The notes under the pieces: model-generated
Seen by the model: the letters and a program-made list of their open reading frames with translations, nothing else
Database searches by the model: none
Told to the model about the DNA's origin: nothing
Shown: positions 10,533 through 22,029 of the stretch, piece by piece
Numbering within the stretch: the first letter of the stretch is position 1
Layout: the number at the start of each line of letters is the position of its first letter
Position numbers and translations under genes: made by a program
DNA from: Planoprotostelium fungivorum
Taxonomy: Eukaryota > Evosea > Variosea > Cavosteliida > Cavosteliaceae
Length of the DNA: 64,000 nucleotides
Direction of reading: 5' to 3'
Assembly: GCA_003024175.1 (NCBI GenBank)
Contig: MDYQ01000063.1
Coordinates: 1-64,000 of the forward strand

Positions 10533-12819
10533 TCATTTCAAGTCTTCAATCAGAGTGTTCCCGTTCTCCTCCGTGAAATATCGATAGATCTTATTCGACA
10601 GACTCGGACCGATCTTCCTCCCCCCCTTCTCCACATCCGCCAGAACCTCTCCACCCCCTCCATCCTGTTCTCATCAATTCTCCCCTCTTCTTCATCCATC
10701 TTCTCATCACCTCATACGCTCTCATCAGATGCCCCAGAGATGGATAAACTCTCGCGATGGCCTTTGCTGTCTGAACGGCCAAGCCTGGGATCTGCACCAA
10801 TTGGGCCACCCAGGCGGGCTCGTCTCTCAGTCGAATGACGGAACCCAAGTGAAAATTAGAGGAGGTCTCTTCTTCTGGTGGGAGAGAGAAGATCTTTGTC
10901 ATGTTGTAGATGTACTCGAAGGTGGTGTCCACGCCGCCGGTCGTGTGTACGTGGGCTTCGGCTTCGATTTGGAGCCAGATGAAGGACTGAGAGGATGAGA
11001 GAAGGAAGATGGAAGTGTCGTGGTGTCTCGCAGTGATGATGATGTTGATGATGTTGATGATGTTGATGATGTTGATGATGTTGATGATGATGATGATGAT
11101 GTTGATGTTGATGATGTTGATGATGTTGATGTTGATGATGTTGATGGTGATGATTGCGATGGGTGAGAGTATAGATGATGTAAACACCTTTTCGATCTCT
11201 GCTTTACCGATGATGACAACTCCTTCCTCTTCCTCCGTGATATTTCTCAGAGCCTTACTCCCTTGTCTCTGCTCGTGACTGTCTACATTCAGAAGATGTC
11301 GACATTTCATCTCCCACCTCAGAGCTCTGTTGATTCCTTCGATGAGATAGATGACCTTACGCCCCTCCTGGTTATTACGTACTTTACGTACGAACTCGTG
11401 AAATTTCGAGGTCTTGAGCAGGTTGACGTAAACATCTCCCGTTAGAAAGACAAGCACTTTGTCAATCATTCTGTGAGGAGTGAGATTTCACTGAAATGTC
11501 ATCGTCACCGGACGCTGTTTGGATCGTTCGGTGAAGCGACCTCCCACTCGATGCTATTGCATATCTCTCTCGTACTCGTCTCTGTGTTGCAGCCCACTTC
11601 AGTCGTTATTCTCTGTAATATCGTCTGTTCATTTCCATCAGTCTCGTTGTAGATGGAAAATGGGTGGATATTTCACGTGCATTCGTCATGTATCATGATG
11701 ATGAGATATCTCGTGTGATATCGTGGAGAGAGACTCACGGCACCACTCTTCGTCTGAGATATTCTTGAATCGATCTTCATCTTCACAAGGGCCATCAGTT
11801 CCTCTGGTGTTCGTTTCCTGTTGTTCTCTTTCTCTCTCTCCTTCTCTTCGTTCTTTCTCTGTTTCTCTCTCTCCCTCTCTTCACTCTTCTTCTTCTTCTC
11901 TTCTTCTCTCCTCTTCTTTTCCTCCTCCTTTTTCTTCTTTTCTTTATCCTTCTCTTCTTCTTTCTTTCTCTTTTCTTCAAACTTCCTCTTTACTTCTCTC
12001 TCTACCTCTCTCTCTACCTCACTACGCTCCTGCCCGAAATATTGAGCCGTTTTACAACGTTGTAGATTCACCTTTTCCTCCTGGCGGGCTAATTTTCGTC
12101 TATCAGGTTCTTCCTCAGAGGGTCTCTTCTTCCTTCTCTTCTCACTCTCTTGTGTGTCACGTGATTGTGAATTTTCTTTTCTGCTCTTCTTGTCTTTTTT
12201 CGGTGGTTCGATGTCTTCTTCTTCGATCTTCTTTTTTCTCCCATTTGTAGCCGCGGTCACACCATCTGTTTTCGATTCAGATACGTCATTTTGAGATGCA
12301 TGATGTGAGGAGAAGATGAGATAAAGAGCGCACCGAAATCGACACATGAATGGTCGTCGTCTGAGTGATCGATGGGTGACACGGAGAGGAGTTGGGAGAA
12401 TGATCGAAGTTCTTCGAATGACGTATCTTCGTCTTTCTTAGGGGGTGAGGGTTCATCATCACTGCTGATGAGAGTGACACAGACGGGTGGAGGTTTGATC
12501 GTGACAGGGACAACAGTAGATGTCGATGTTTTGGGTGGGATGATAACCTTTTCTTCTTCTTGCTTCTTCGGTACTTCGTGCTCTTTTGTATCGCGTATAG
12601 GGAAGTGTATTTCACTAGGTTGAGAAGATGCTCGTTTCTGATATGATTTCAATGATGAACAGGGTTGAGACTGACCTTTGGAGACGGTAATTTCGTCTTC
12701 TTTGATGGTTCTGATGTCTTCTTATCAATGGCTCTCAACCATGCAGGTTTACTTAAATCAAAATCGTCTTCGTCTTCGCCTTCTTCATCACTACTGATTA
12801 GATTCAATACCCCAGACAT
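10533..12819 (-). CDS. EME1: EME1-like subunit of the MUS81 structure-specific endonuclease
   Basis: EME1 pairs with MUS81 to cleave branched recombination intermediates. ATG 12819 gives MSGVLNLISSDEEGEDEDDF, an acidic start. Ser/Pro- and Lys/Glu-rich regions follow, including a very charged coiled-coil-like block (11790-12040). The ERCC4-like fold shows VIYLIEGINRALR, then FIWLQIEAEAHVHTTGGV and FLGSVIRLRDEPAWVAQLVQIPGLAVQTAKAIARVYPS. The C-terminal helix-hairpin-helix has IGPSLSNKIYRYFTEENG. This is the EME1 order; the family's EME1 side lacks nuclease activity. An intron holds a 9-bp microsatellite (11035-11156), another the palindrome variant at 12051. The final exon is separated from the previous one by an intron near 10600. 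E2F-like sequences lie just upstream. Confidence 0.8.
11035..11156. repeat. GATGATGTT microsatellite in EME1 intron
   Basis: An imperfect run of GATGATGTT/GATGTT units lies in an EME1 intron. Read through, it would code for an Asn/Ile run, but donor and acceptor sites flank it and EME1 homology resumes on both sides. Confidence 0.9.
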
Positions 12820-12851
12820 GCAAATGGGCCGTTGTGATGATGTGATGATGC

Positions 12852-12884
12852 TTTTCCGCGAAATAGGTAAATAAAATGGCGGGA
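12852..12884. promoter_or_regulatory. E2F-like sites upstream of EME1
   Basis: TTTTCCGCGAAA (12852-12863) and ATGGCGGGA (12876-12884, i.e. TCCCGCCAT on the minus strand) lie 33-65 bp upstream of the EME1 ATG. They resemble the E2F/DP consensus TTTSSCGC. Motif only; no binding evidence. Confidence 0.35.
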
Positions 12885-12918
12885 GCTTCGTTCAAAACAA
12901 CCCGCGAAATTCAAACAA

Positions 12919-13575
12919 TCATTTCCCTCGATTTATCAATGCTTTCGTCAACTTCGACGTCTTGCTTCGACTGCCTCTAAACTTCACTTTCTCGATGACC
13001 ATCTGTCTCTCTCTTTCATCCAAGTGAAAAGGTTGTTGAAGGATTTCTGTGGCGAGTTCAAATTGATTGACGGCTACGGCCCAGAAGAATGCGTTGGATC
13101 GCCCTCGGGGGGGTAAGCCGTTGAAGTAGGCTCGAACGGCCTTTCGTTTGCCCAGAGACCAGGCGGAGGCGACAGCGACGGCGATGTCATCTGACTCCAA
13201 ACGGATGTGTGGATGTCGAACCAGTTCGGTGACGATGCCATCATGGCCTTGACAGAGCGCGATGGCTAATGGGACTTTCATGCGTTGACCGTTGACGTCG
13301 ACCCTTGGCAGAGATAGAAGTCTTCGGGTGGCTTTCAAGTTTCCCTTCATAGCCATATGGAAGAGAGGATTCTTCGACGGTAGAGATGATTGCACCGACC
13401 AGCTCATGTTGTGATACCATTGTTGACAGACGAGCATGCATTGCAACCAGTCACTTGATTCTGTGATGAAGCCGAAGATGTGGAAGAGGATGTCATCTTG
13501 AAGGATGGCACAATGAGGTACCTCCATCGGGTGAACCTTGTGACTGAGAGAGAAGTAGGAGAAGAAAGACCTCAT
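12919..13575 (-). CDS. F-box protein with ankyrin-like repeats
   Basis: A single-exon frame of about 218 residues starts at ATG 13575 (MRSFFSYFSLSH). Upstream in-frame codons lack ATG. The F-box-like helix region is CAILQDDILFHIFGFITESS then WLQCMLVCQQWYHNM. Ankyrin-like repeats follow, for example LFHMAMKGNLKATRRLLSLP, VPLAIALCQGHDGIVTELV and FWAVAVNQFELATEIL. The tail is basic. F-box proteins recruit substrates to SCF ubiquitin ligases; the target is unknown. It is divergent from CABIN1 across a roughly 320-bp promoter region. Confidence 0.72.
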   Translation of the reverse strand: MRSFFSYFSLSHKVHPMEVPHCAILQDDILFHIFGFITESSDWLQCMLVCQQWYHNMSWSVQSSLPSKNPLFHMAMKGNLKATRRLLSLPRVDVNGQRMKVPLAIALCQGHDGIVTELVRHPHIRLESDDIAVAVASAWSLGKRKAVRAYFNGLPPRGRSNAFFWAVAVNQFELATEILQQPFHLDERERQMVIEKVKFRGSRSKTSKLTKALINRGK

Positions 13576-13808
13576 GGCTGTCGATTGTTGTCTCTGAAAT
13601 ATACTGAGTGTTGCCCTCTGAAAAAACTCGAGGATGGATTGATTGGGCCCATTCCGGTAAAACACTGAGCTTGAGAGACACCTTCATGCCTCCTGCGATA
13701 ATCATCGCCATAGATAGAGATGGGAAGTTAGAGAGGGTTCTGTGAATTTGTGAGGTTGATTCAGGTGCTGTTGTCCGGTGCTGGAGATGTGGCTCGTCCA
13801 AAAAAAAA

Positions 13809-13817
13809 GGCGCCAAA
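13809..13817. promoter_or_regulatory. E2F-like GGCGCCAAA between F-box gene and CABIN1
   Basis: GGCGCCAAA (TTTGGCGCC on the other strand) lies about 75 bp upstream of the CABIN1 ATG, next to a run of eight or more A. It matches the E2F/DP core. Motif only. Confidence 0.4.
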
Positions 13818-13892
13818 TCCCGGTTCAACTCGGAAGTTGAAGCGGTGGTGATCTCATACGATATTGAACTCATGATCTGAGGGACGAACAAA

Positions 13893-16800
13893 ATGGTGAA
13901 GCATTCTAATTGATAATACCTTGAAATCTGAAGTTAACGATCAAACAGTTCAGCTTTCGCACCATCAATTCGAACACGAAGGTGTCCAATGCGACGACAG
14001 ATCTTCGTCTCCAGAAAGAGGCGAAGGTGATATTTGAATGTATCCATTAATTAATGTGACACAAATGCTAGGAAGCGGCCAATACGGCTGCTTATGAGAA
14101 GGGTCTCGATTTTCAGAGAAAGAAGAAATGGACCGAAGCATTGGATGCTTTCCAGAAACTCCTGTCTGAACCTCTTCTCAAAGATATCGACGAGGTGATT
14201 CACAACAATTTCATCATTTAACATCGAATTTTATTGACGATACGGCACAGGATGAGCCCTTATCCTTGGGAGACCCCTCAGTCATGCTCAAGTATCTTAC
14301 ACTGAAGAACATTGGAACCATCCAAGAGCATAGAAACAACACAGAAGAGGCCTTGGAATATTACCTCAATGCTGCTCGAATCGATGACTCCGATCCATCT
14401 CTCTGGTGAGATCATCAATCATCTCACCCATTTTCATGCATCGTCGTTATGTCCCATCTTTAACGTTAGAATACACACATGAACAGTAGATCAACAACCG
14501 TCTATCATCATTTCTCAGAAAGGAAAATGAAACTTGTGATAGGTACCACATCGGTCTGCAAGCGAGAGAGAGTGGAAATTATTCTCTGGCCAGACAATCC
14601 CTAGAGAGAACTCTCATGATACAACCACGCCATTGGCTAGCATTCGATCAACTCATCGAAGTACTGTACATCATCGAAGACTATGTACAGGTGAGTAAAA
14701 CTCCACGGAAATATCATTGATCGTTGTAGATGCAACTCTTGTGTCAGATGGCCTTACAATTGGATCCCAATTATTCGCGCGGGAAAAAAATCATCTCCGC
14801 CCTGGAAGATCAGACCTTGGATATCACACAAGACGATGTTTTGGCGGGGAAGAGAAGTTTCGATGAGATTTCAGACACGGGCATCAGCAAGAAGGCCATC
14901 GAATCGAGACAGAAGAGGAGGAAGACATTGGAACAGGTAACACATGATAACACGATATCGAGTGAGATAACTGACATCAATGCAGGTGGAAACGGAAACA
15001 TCGATTCGTACGGAGCACAGGAATTTGGGCGATTTGACTTGGGCTCAGTTGGCAGCTCTACTGTGCAAGGTGAATATTCCGTGAAAATCGTGTGAAATTT
15101 CTTGGAACTGAGAGGAAGAGGCTTATTCTGATCGGACTTCCACGAATGACAGTCGGTTACCCCTCCATGCACCGTTGGAGATCGAAATCAAGCATAGGAG
15201 GTGACTGATGTGGCACGTTGTAGATCGACTCAAATATTGTAGACGCCTCACGGGGGATACCATCGACTTGGTCAGCCCGGTGAGTGGACGAAATTTCATA
15301 GAAAATTCTGACGGACGACACAGGCCGAGACGCCGAAAGGTCCAACTACAACGAGCCAGACCACAACTCCAATGGAAATCGTCGAGCCAACTTCTACCTT
15401 AGAAGGAACAGAAGAAGCAAAGAAGAAAGAAGAAGGGAAAGAAGATTCTGCCGCACCTCCCAAGGCCAGAAAAGGTACCACCCCGTTTCAATGCGACTGT
15501 CTCATATACAACGACAGGTGCCAAGGGTAAGCAGCCCGTCAACAAGAGAACCTCCGGAAGACTCCGCGTAACTTCCGATCCTTCCTCGGAATCTCCGGTG
15601 GAAGCCTTTCTGAATCACATGATCCACTTCACTTTCATCGAAGACGAAACAGAGGCCAACAAATCGGAAGACGAAGAGAGTGAAGAGACAAAGGGACCGC
15701 ACGACGTCGACCGACCCACCATACCTCCCCTGTTGGAACACAAGCAGGTGAAATCTCGTGGAGAATCCGTGGGATGATGGAGAACAGGTGGGAAAGTTCA
15801 TGACGGAGATGTCGACGCTGAGAGTGGGTGTCGTGTGGTGGACCGAACGTTTCCTCGAACAATTCTTCTCCCAAAACAGTGGAAAATATCGCTGGCCCCT
15901 CCACTTCATCAAGGTAAACCATCATTCTCCCACATCTCACATGTGTACAGAAAATCATTGAACTATCGAACCACTTGTCACACAGCGTGAAGCACAAGAA
16001 GGCACCCAGGTACTATTTAGACGTGGCCGAGATGCTGGGTGATACGAATCGATGGGAGCTATCACGCTCGCACGTCGATCAACTGATGGAAGCCGTCGCG
16101 AGCGGTCCTCTAGACATCGAGGGAGAGATTGAAGTCGATCAGCCCAACTCGAAGGACAGAGAGTGAGTCGTTCATCTACAACGAGCCGTGAGGTTGACGG
16201 AGGCAGGGGGGTGAGGAGATTCTACGCTCGATTGTATTGGATGAAAGCGAAGGCCGAGAAGGCTAGAAATGAACCAGAAGAAGCGAGGTACTATCTCAAT
16301 CAGTGCCGGATGATATTGACCGGAGAGGCGAAATTACCCGAAACCGAGGTGAAAATTCGTGTGAAGTTCGAAATATCGTTCGGAAAATTTCGGGAAATTT
16401 CTTACGTGAGGTAGGGGGGGAACGATGCCGCGGTTGTTTGGACATTCGTTCGGCCCGGAGAAAAAAGCCCGACGAAGCCATCTACAACGAGCCTGCCCGA
16501 AATGTCCCAGAATCTCTCCATCACCCTCTGTCACGTAGACAAGCCTGAATTGAGGACGATATCTGTACCCTCTATCGATTCTCTCCTTCGACCTCTCGAA
16601 CAGAGTGAAGAGAGAGAAGAAGTGAAGAAGTTGATTGCTGAGGCCAAGTGGAACAAGATCATCTTTCTATTGGGAGATCAATCCAAGGTGGGTGTTTTAT
16701 TTCATTTTATTGTTTTGGGGAGCTGATGCGTCTCGTTGTAGACGATCAGGATCAAATTGTGTTCTCCGAACCGTCAAGTTCAGACGGATGCATTACAGAC

Positions 16801-19800
16801 CGTCGTCGCTCTACAACGAGCCTATTCCGCTCTGAATAACCCCATCGCCGCCTTCGAGGTGAAACATCCGATACAATTCTCCGATACAATTACCCGATAT
16901 CCTCTCGCTCATTGTTGTAGATGGCGGATCTCATCCTCTATGGCCTGTGGAACGTCTTATCCTCTGAACCCAGATTGAACATCGATGGGGAGGGACAGAG
17001 ACCCACCGCTTCTCTCATCTTGGATCAACTGCACATCATACGCCTCACCGTCGAAGAGAAAAACGAGTGAAATTTCATTCGATTTTCTCTCGAATATCTC
17101 ACCCCATCAGGGACGGACTCTTCACTCACACTCTGAAATCGAACACTTGCACTTCCATCTTGAAGACGTTGACGCAGTGGATCAATCGATCTCTCACGGC
17201 CAACAGTAAGAAGGCGGCTGATCCCTCCACTTCAAAGTACTGCATGCTCTTCTACCTTCTACTCAACCGTCCGGAAGTGTGCGAGATCGATGGATTCAAG
17301 GTGAATTTCGAGTTACATACGGAGGTAATGGAGGGAGCAGAGACAAGCGAAGAGAGAGGAGAGGAATTACAATTATCTCTTCACGACCCACAAGTATCTG
17401 GGAGCGGTACAATTGTGTCCGAAATCACAAGATTATCTCAGATTCATCGTGCAAGAGGTGATGGCGAGTTGTAGATGGGTCTGATTGACCCGTTGTAGAT
17501 GGAGAGGATCCGTAATTACGCAGAGGAGAACGAGTCCGACGAAAACGAGGTGACCGTCTCCCGATGTCTCGTTGTAGATTGACGTTCCTCAGGAAGAGAA
17601 TGGAAACGACATGGAAGAATTGAACGCTGCCGGTTTGAATCGAGAATTGTGTCAGTGTTACTACTGTCTCTTTCGCATTCGAGACACAACGGTGAGTGGG
17701 AGAGGGCAGAGACATTGGATGGTAACGCTGGAAACAGGCGAACGAGGCACATTGTCCTAAAGAGTCCCTGGCCAACATACAAGCCAAGGATGCCACTGGA
17801 AAGACGAAAGATCCGACATTAGAGGTGATGACGATCATGATCGTGATGATCATCATGATGAAGAGGGGATGTTGATGATGATCAGATGTTCAAATCGAAT
17901 CCATTGATGTTATCTTACCTCTTAACTTTTGTGACGAAACACGTCGATCGACTCTACAAAAAAGTCGTCGAAAAGGTGAACTACATCTTTACCTCTCACG
18001 TCTGAAACGTCTCGTTGTAGATCTCACCCATCTTCGACCAACCACCCGATCACCTCCTGTACGCACGGAGTGCAGTTCTCCAGTACATCGAGACCGGAAT
18101 TTTCCCAGAAAACATCTCGAAACTTCCTCCACCGGCCGACGCCGACACCTCCTTTGATTTTGTCTATCCGAAGATCTACAACCGGTGGGAATATTTTGAA
18201 ATGACGTCACGCCACGTCATACACGTTTCGTATTGATGAAAATGGTAGGAACAGCTTGGCCTCGAAGAGCAGTGACACACCGACAGATCTGTTTAAGACG
18301 TCACAGAATCTGCTGACCGGTCTATTTATGGAACCGAATCGAAGCGAGACGTGGTATCAGCTGGTGAAATTTCACGGAGATATCGTGGAAATTTCTGAGA
18401 AAGAGTAGGGATTGACGTACAGATACATTTGGGACGCTCTGTTAGATTCGGACACGCCAGAAAATCCAGTGGGAAGCATACTCGAGATCGAAAATAACAA
18501 CGGTATTTATTCTCATTGATTCTCCATCTACAACACTGACGTCGACAGCCTTACCCAATTCGAAGGTCACTCCCGCCCAGGTGAAATTTTCAAAATTCAA
18601 AAAGTGAACGAAGACAGGTGAAGGAGATGACCGACGCGTTCTTCAAGAAGGCAAATCTCTCATTCAACCGTGCCGTCGAGTTGGACGACACGAAGACGGA
18701 AGCCAGTTTAGAGTCATCCATGCTGGCTTACTCTCACCTACGATTCCTCAGAGCTGATTTCAATCAACAGCAACTCGAAAGAAAGAACAACGGGGCGGTG
18801 AGATGTCTCTTTTCATCTTCCCACTCAAATCATGACGTCGTATTGTGACTCGAGGGTGAATCGTCTCCTGACTCGTTGTAGACGAGAGACGAATTACACA
18901 GGGCGGCGATAGAATGGTTGAAGGATTATCGAGTCAAGGTGAGATCGTTCGTCTATAACGTTGTAAATCGAGTCAGGTTATGGACGTCGTGACGAATTTC
19001 ATGAAATTAGAGAAGAAATCGAAACCGAGCGATCCTTCTTCGTGGATCTGCCCGACTTTTCGAGGAAAATGTCTGGAAAAGTTGAACCGCATAGACAAGG
19101 GTGCCGATCTCGTCAACAACAATCTGAGGGTGAGATCATTCTACAACGAGCCGAATTCGAAAGAAATAAAATTATTTCATATCTAACTGGGACGCAGGCG
19201 TTACGATTCTACCAGCGAGCCAGCCAGAAAGAAGACGAACAAGCGGGAGGGAAAACAAACGAAGCCGAGCCACACTACCGCCTCCACTCGAAACGTCTCG
19301 AACTACTCCAAGTGTGTCTCGTTGTAGATCCATTCTCCTCACACGTTCAGGATTCAGCCTACGACGTAGAACTATTGAGCAGAGAAGAAGACCTCTTCAA
19401 TAAGAACAAAGATTGGAATGGTATGTCGGGCGATCAGAAGAGGAGGGAGCTCATCACAGATTGCATCTTGTCTCTCGAGCAGTGTCAGAGGCTGCAGAGA
19501 GACTACGCACACAAACATTCGTACAAGCTTTGTCTATACTACAAGAAGAAGGGAGATGTGATGAAGGCAGTGGATGAGATGGAAAAATTATTTCACAAGA
19601 AGACGGGGTCGGGATTATCGAAGGTGGCTCGTTGTAGATGGAAGATTCGTAGAAGATTCACGGAATCAGGTCGAAGGAGAGTCCACTCTGGATCGTGGCG
19701 GGAAATTGCGATATTACGTGGAGAGGTGAATTTCTCGGAATTTTCGTCGCATTCGCGGCTCATTCGCATCTTTCAGATACCTCAAGCTCTTCGTCAAGCT

Positions 19801-20509
19801 ACTCGAAGAGACGGAAAATTCGCAGAGACTTCACGAGATCGCAGTCAAGGTCAAACCTGATCTAAAGAGGTACCTCTCGCTCTACGAACCCTTCTTACGT
19901 ACGTTACGCAAGGAGATCAACACCCTGATGTGAGACTACCACCCTTATCCTACTGAAATTTCCAGGAAATTCGAGGCGGGAGAGAGGAATGTCGACAAGA
20001 TGTCTTCGTTGTTGAGATTGGCTCACTTGGCTTATAATGAAGTCAGGCCCACGGGAAAATCGAAAATCGGGAGCGTTGTAGATACGCCGGACAATCGAGA
20101 GGCCACGAAGAATATGCTCTGCGTGAGTGGACGTTCGTCTACAACGTTGTAGATCGTGTAATTCGAATTAGGATGCATATCGAATGGAGAAACCAGATGC
20201 GAAGGGAGAGGATCTATTGATGGAGGCCATCACTTATGCTGAGGCCAAGTTCAAGAGACCACCGGGGAAGCGAGCCAAGGTGGGATCATCATCGTCTTCA
20301 TCATGATGATCTATTCTTCTATGTCCTCTTTGTCTTCTCCATCACGTTTCGAAATCTTTTCGATATGATGATGCGCGAATGAGACGGATGATGTGATTGT
20401 GATGAAGAAGTTGAAGAGAGATCAGGTATCAGAGACACCTGTTGCACCTACAACGATCCCTCCTGCTGCCCCGGCGGCTCCTGCAGCTGTGGATAACAAG
20501 TCAGAATAA
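13893..20509 (+). CDS. CABIN1: CABIN1/Hir3-like TPR subunit of the HIRA histone chaperone complex
   Basis: CABIN1 (yeast Hir3) is a TPR scaffold of the HIRA complex, which deposits histone H3.3-H4 independently of replication together with ASF1. The N-terminus matches the family: RTINSNTKV, AAYEKGLDFQRKKKWTEALD, DPSVMLKYLTLKNIG, EEALEYYLNAARIDDSDPSL and WYHIGLQARESGNYSLARQS, then HWLAFDQLIEVLYIIEDY. About twenty short introns split a long helical-repeat protein that ends with a Pro/Ala-rich tail and TAA at 20507. The ATG at 13893 is followed at once by a GTGAAG donor, so the first exon would carry only the start codon; this is inferred from the frame that starts KVSNATTDLRLQK. Many introns hold the CATCTACAAC element, for example at 20138. 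Confidence 0.82.
20138..20153. repeat. Introner-type palindrome in CABIN1 intron
   Basis: Perfect TCTACAACGTTGTAGA inside a short intron that starts GTGAGTGGACG and ends AATTAG. Confidence 0.85.
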
Positions 20510-20664
20510 AATCACTCCGAGCTCATCATTTGTTCACCTCATTATCATCATCGAACGTGCGATATTCGAATGTAAATGTATTTCATTTCATTTTATTCTC
20601 AATCGGGAAAGTCCGAACTTTGTCCCTAAAGAAACCGAAATCCGCACTGGCAACACACAACATC

Positions 20665-21967
20665 ATGGACGACAACATAGAGATCGCTTATTCGAAGGCG
20701 ATCGAAGACGGAAAGATCAACGGAGCCATCATCTGTGCCACAAACACTTCAGGATCTTTCAGCTACAATCTGGCCACGGGACGGAGAACATTGCTGTCGG
20801 GAGAGAAGAAAGCACAAGCTTTGGATGATATCTTAACTCTGGCTTCGGCGACCAAGATCGTCACTTCCATCGCCGCATTGCAATGTGTAGAAGATGGACT
20901 TTTATCTCTCGATGGAGACCTATCCAAGTTCGCACCCGAACTCGTAAACAGACAGGTCCTCACTGGTTTCACAGAAGATGGTGCTCCTGTGCTGCAATCA
21001 TCAGATCGACCCATTACGTTAGAGATGCTTCTCACGCATTCTTCTGGTCTCACCTACGACTTTATGAGCCCTCTGATCATGAAATGGCGAGGTCAATCTG
21101 ATCCTCTTACCCAAGAGGGACACGTCAAGAGATCCGTAGAGGATGCTTTCTCCTATCCCCTTGTCTTTCAGGTAAACTTGGATCATTTCGTTTGAAGTGT
21201 TCTTAGGAAACCACAGCCCGGTACCAGCTGGTCTTACGGACCAAGCCTCGATTGGGCCGGTCGCATTGTCAAGAGAGCCACAGGTAATCATCGCCTCGTC
21301 TCACACCTCACACTCTTCAGGAAAAACTCTCACAAAACACCTTCAGAGTCGAGTCTTCGGACCTCTTGGCATCACAGACGCCTCATTCTATCCCGTCCAA
21401 CCAGATCATCTTTCCCCTCGTCTGGTCGATCTCAACCCCGATGATCCAGACTGTGTCGGGCGAGCGGTATTGGGTGGCGGGGGTGACCACGTGAAGAGAA
21501 ACAAGGGAGACTTTGGAGGGCACGGCCTGCTGATGACCGCCCCCGATTACCTCAAGATCTTGCATTCTCTCTTAGCCAACGACAGCAAGCTTCTCAAGCC
21601 TTCCACCGTGGACGACCTCTTTCGACACCATCTGAGCCCGGATGCAACGATCGGACATCGTGAAGCATTACTCGGCCCACTCGGTCCTTTCATCCGCATC
21701 GGAGTCGATCCCGAGACACCGTGTGGTTTCTCAATGGGAGGTCTCATCACCTTTAAAGATGTCGAAGGATGGTATGGAGAGGGTACCATGAGCTGGGGAG
21801 GAGGATTGACTCTGACTTGATTCGCCGACAGGAAGAACGGGTTGTGTGGCGTGGGAGCCGTTCAAGCATCTCTCAAACCTTTCGATGGACAAGCCGTGGC
21901 AAGTTTGAAGCAGACCTTTAGGAAAGACATCTACAGAAAGTATAACGAATGGAAGGAGAGGCAATGA
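20665..21967 (+). CDS. Beta-lactamase-fold serine hydrolase with in-frame TGA at a Trp position
   Basis: Class C beta-lactamase/esterase-type protein. Visible motifs are SATK (SxxK nucleophile motif, in LASATKIVTSIAALQ), HSSGLTYDF, and SYGPSLDWAG (Tyr-x-x/S region), followed by HGLLMTAPDYLKILHSLL and the C-terminal GTMSWGGG. Introns near 21173-21206 and 21283-21321 are clear. The frame then meets TGA at 21818-21820, where homologues have Trp (WxxDRxxG), and continues open as FADRKNGLCGVGAVQ to a TGA at 21965. No GT..AG intron removes this codon neatly. It is therefore either a recent nonsense mutation, a sequencing error, or read-through. Likely a cytosolic esterase or peptidase-like hydrolase; the substrate is unknown. 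Confidence 0.75.
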
Positions 21968-22029
21968 TAAAGATGATGTGATTATGTCGTGTGATTAGTG
22001 CGATGATGAATGAACACGCTTTATCTGAT

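Noticed and set aside
11009-11278. Open frame of Met/Leu repeats on the plus strand
   Set aside because: It is the GATGATGTT microsatellite in an EME1 intron, read in another frame.
11723-12250. Ser/Phe-rich plus-strand frame
   Set aside because: The antisense of the Glu/Lys-rich EME1 coding region.
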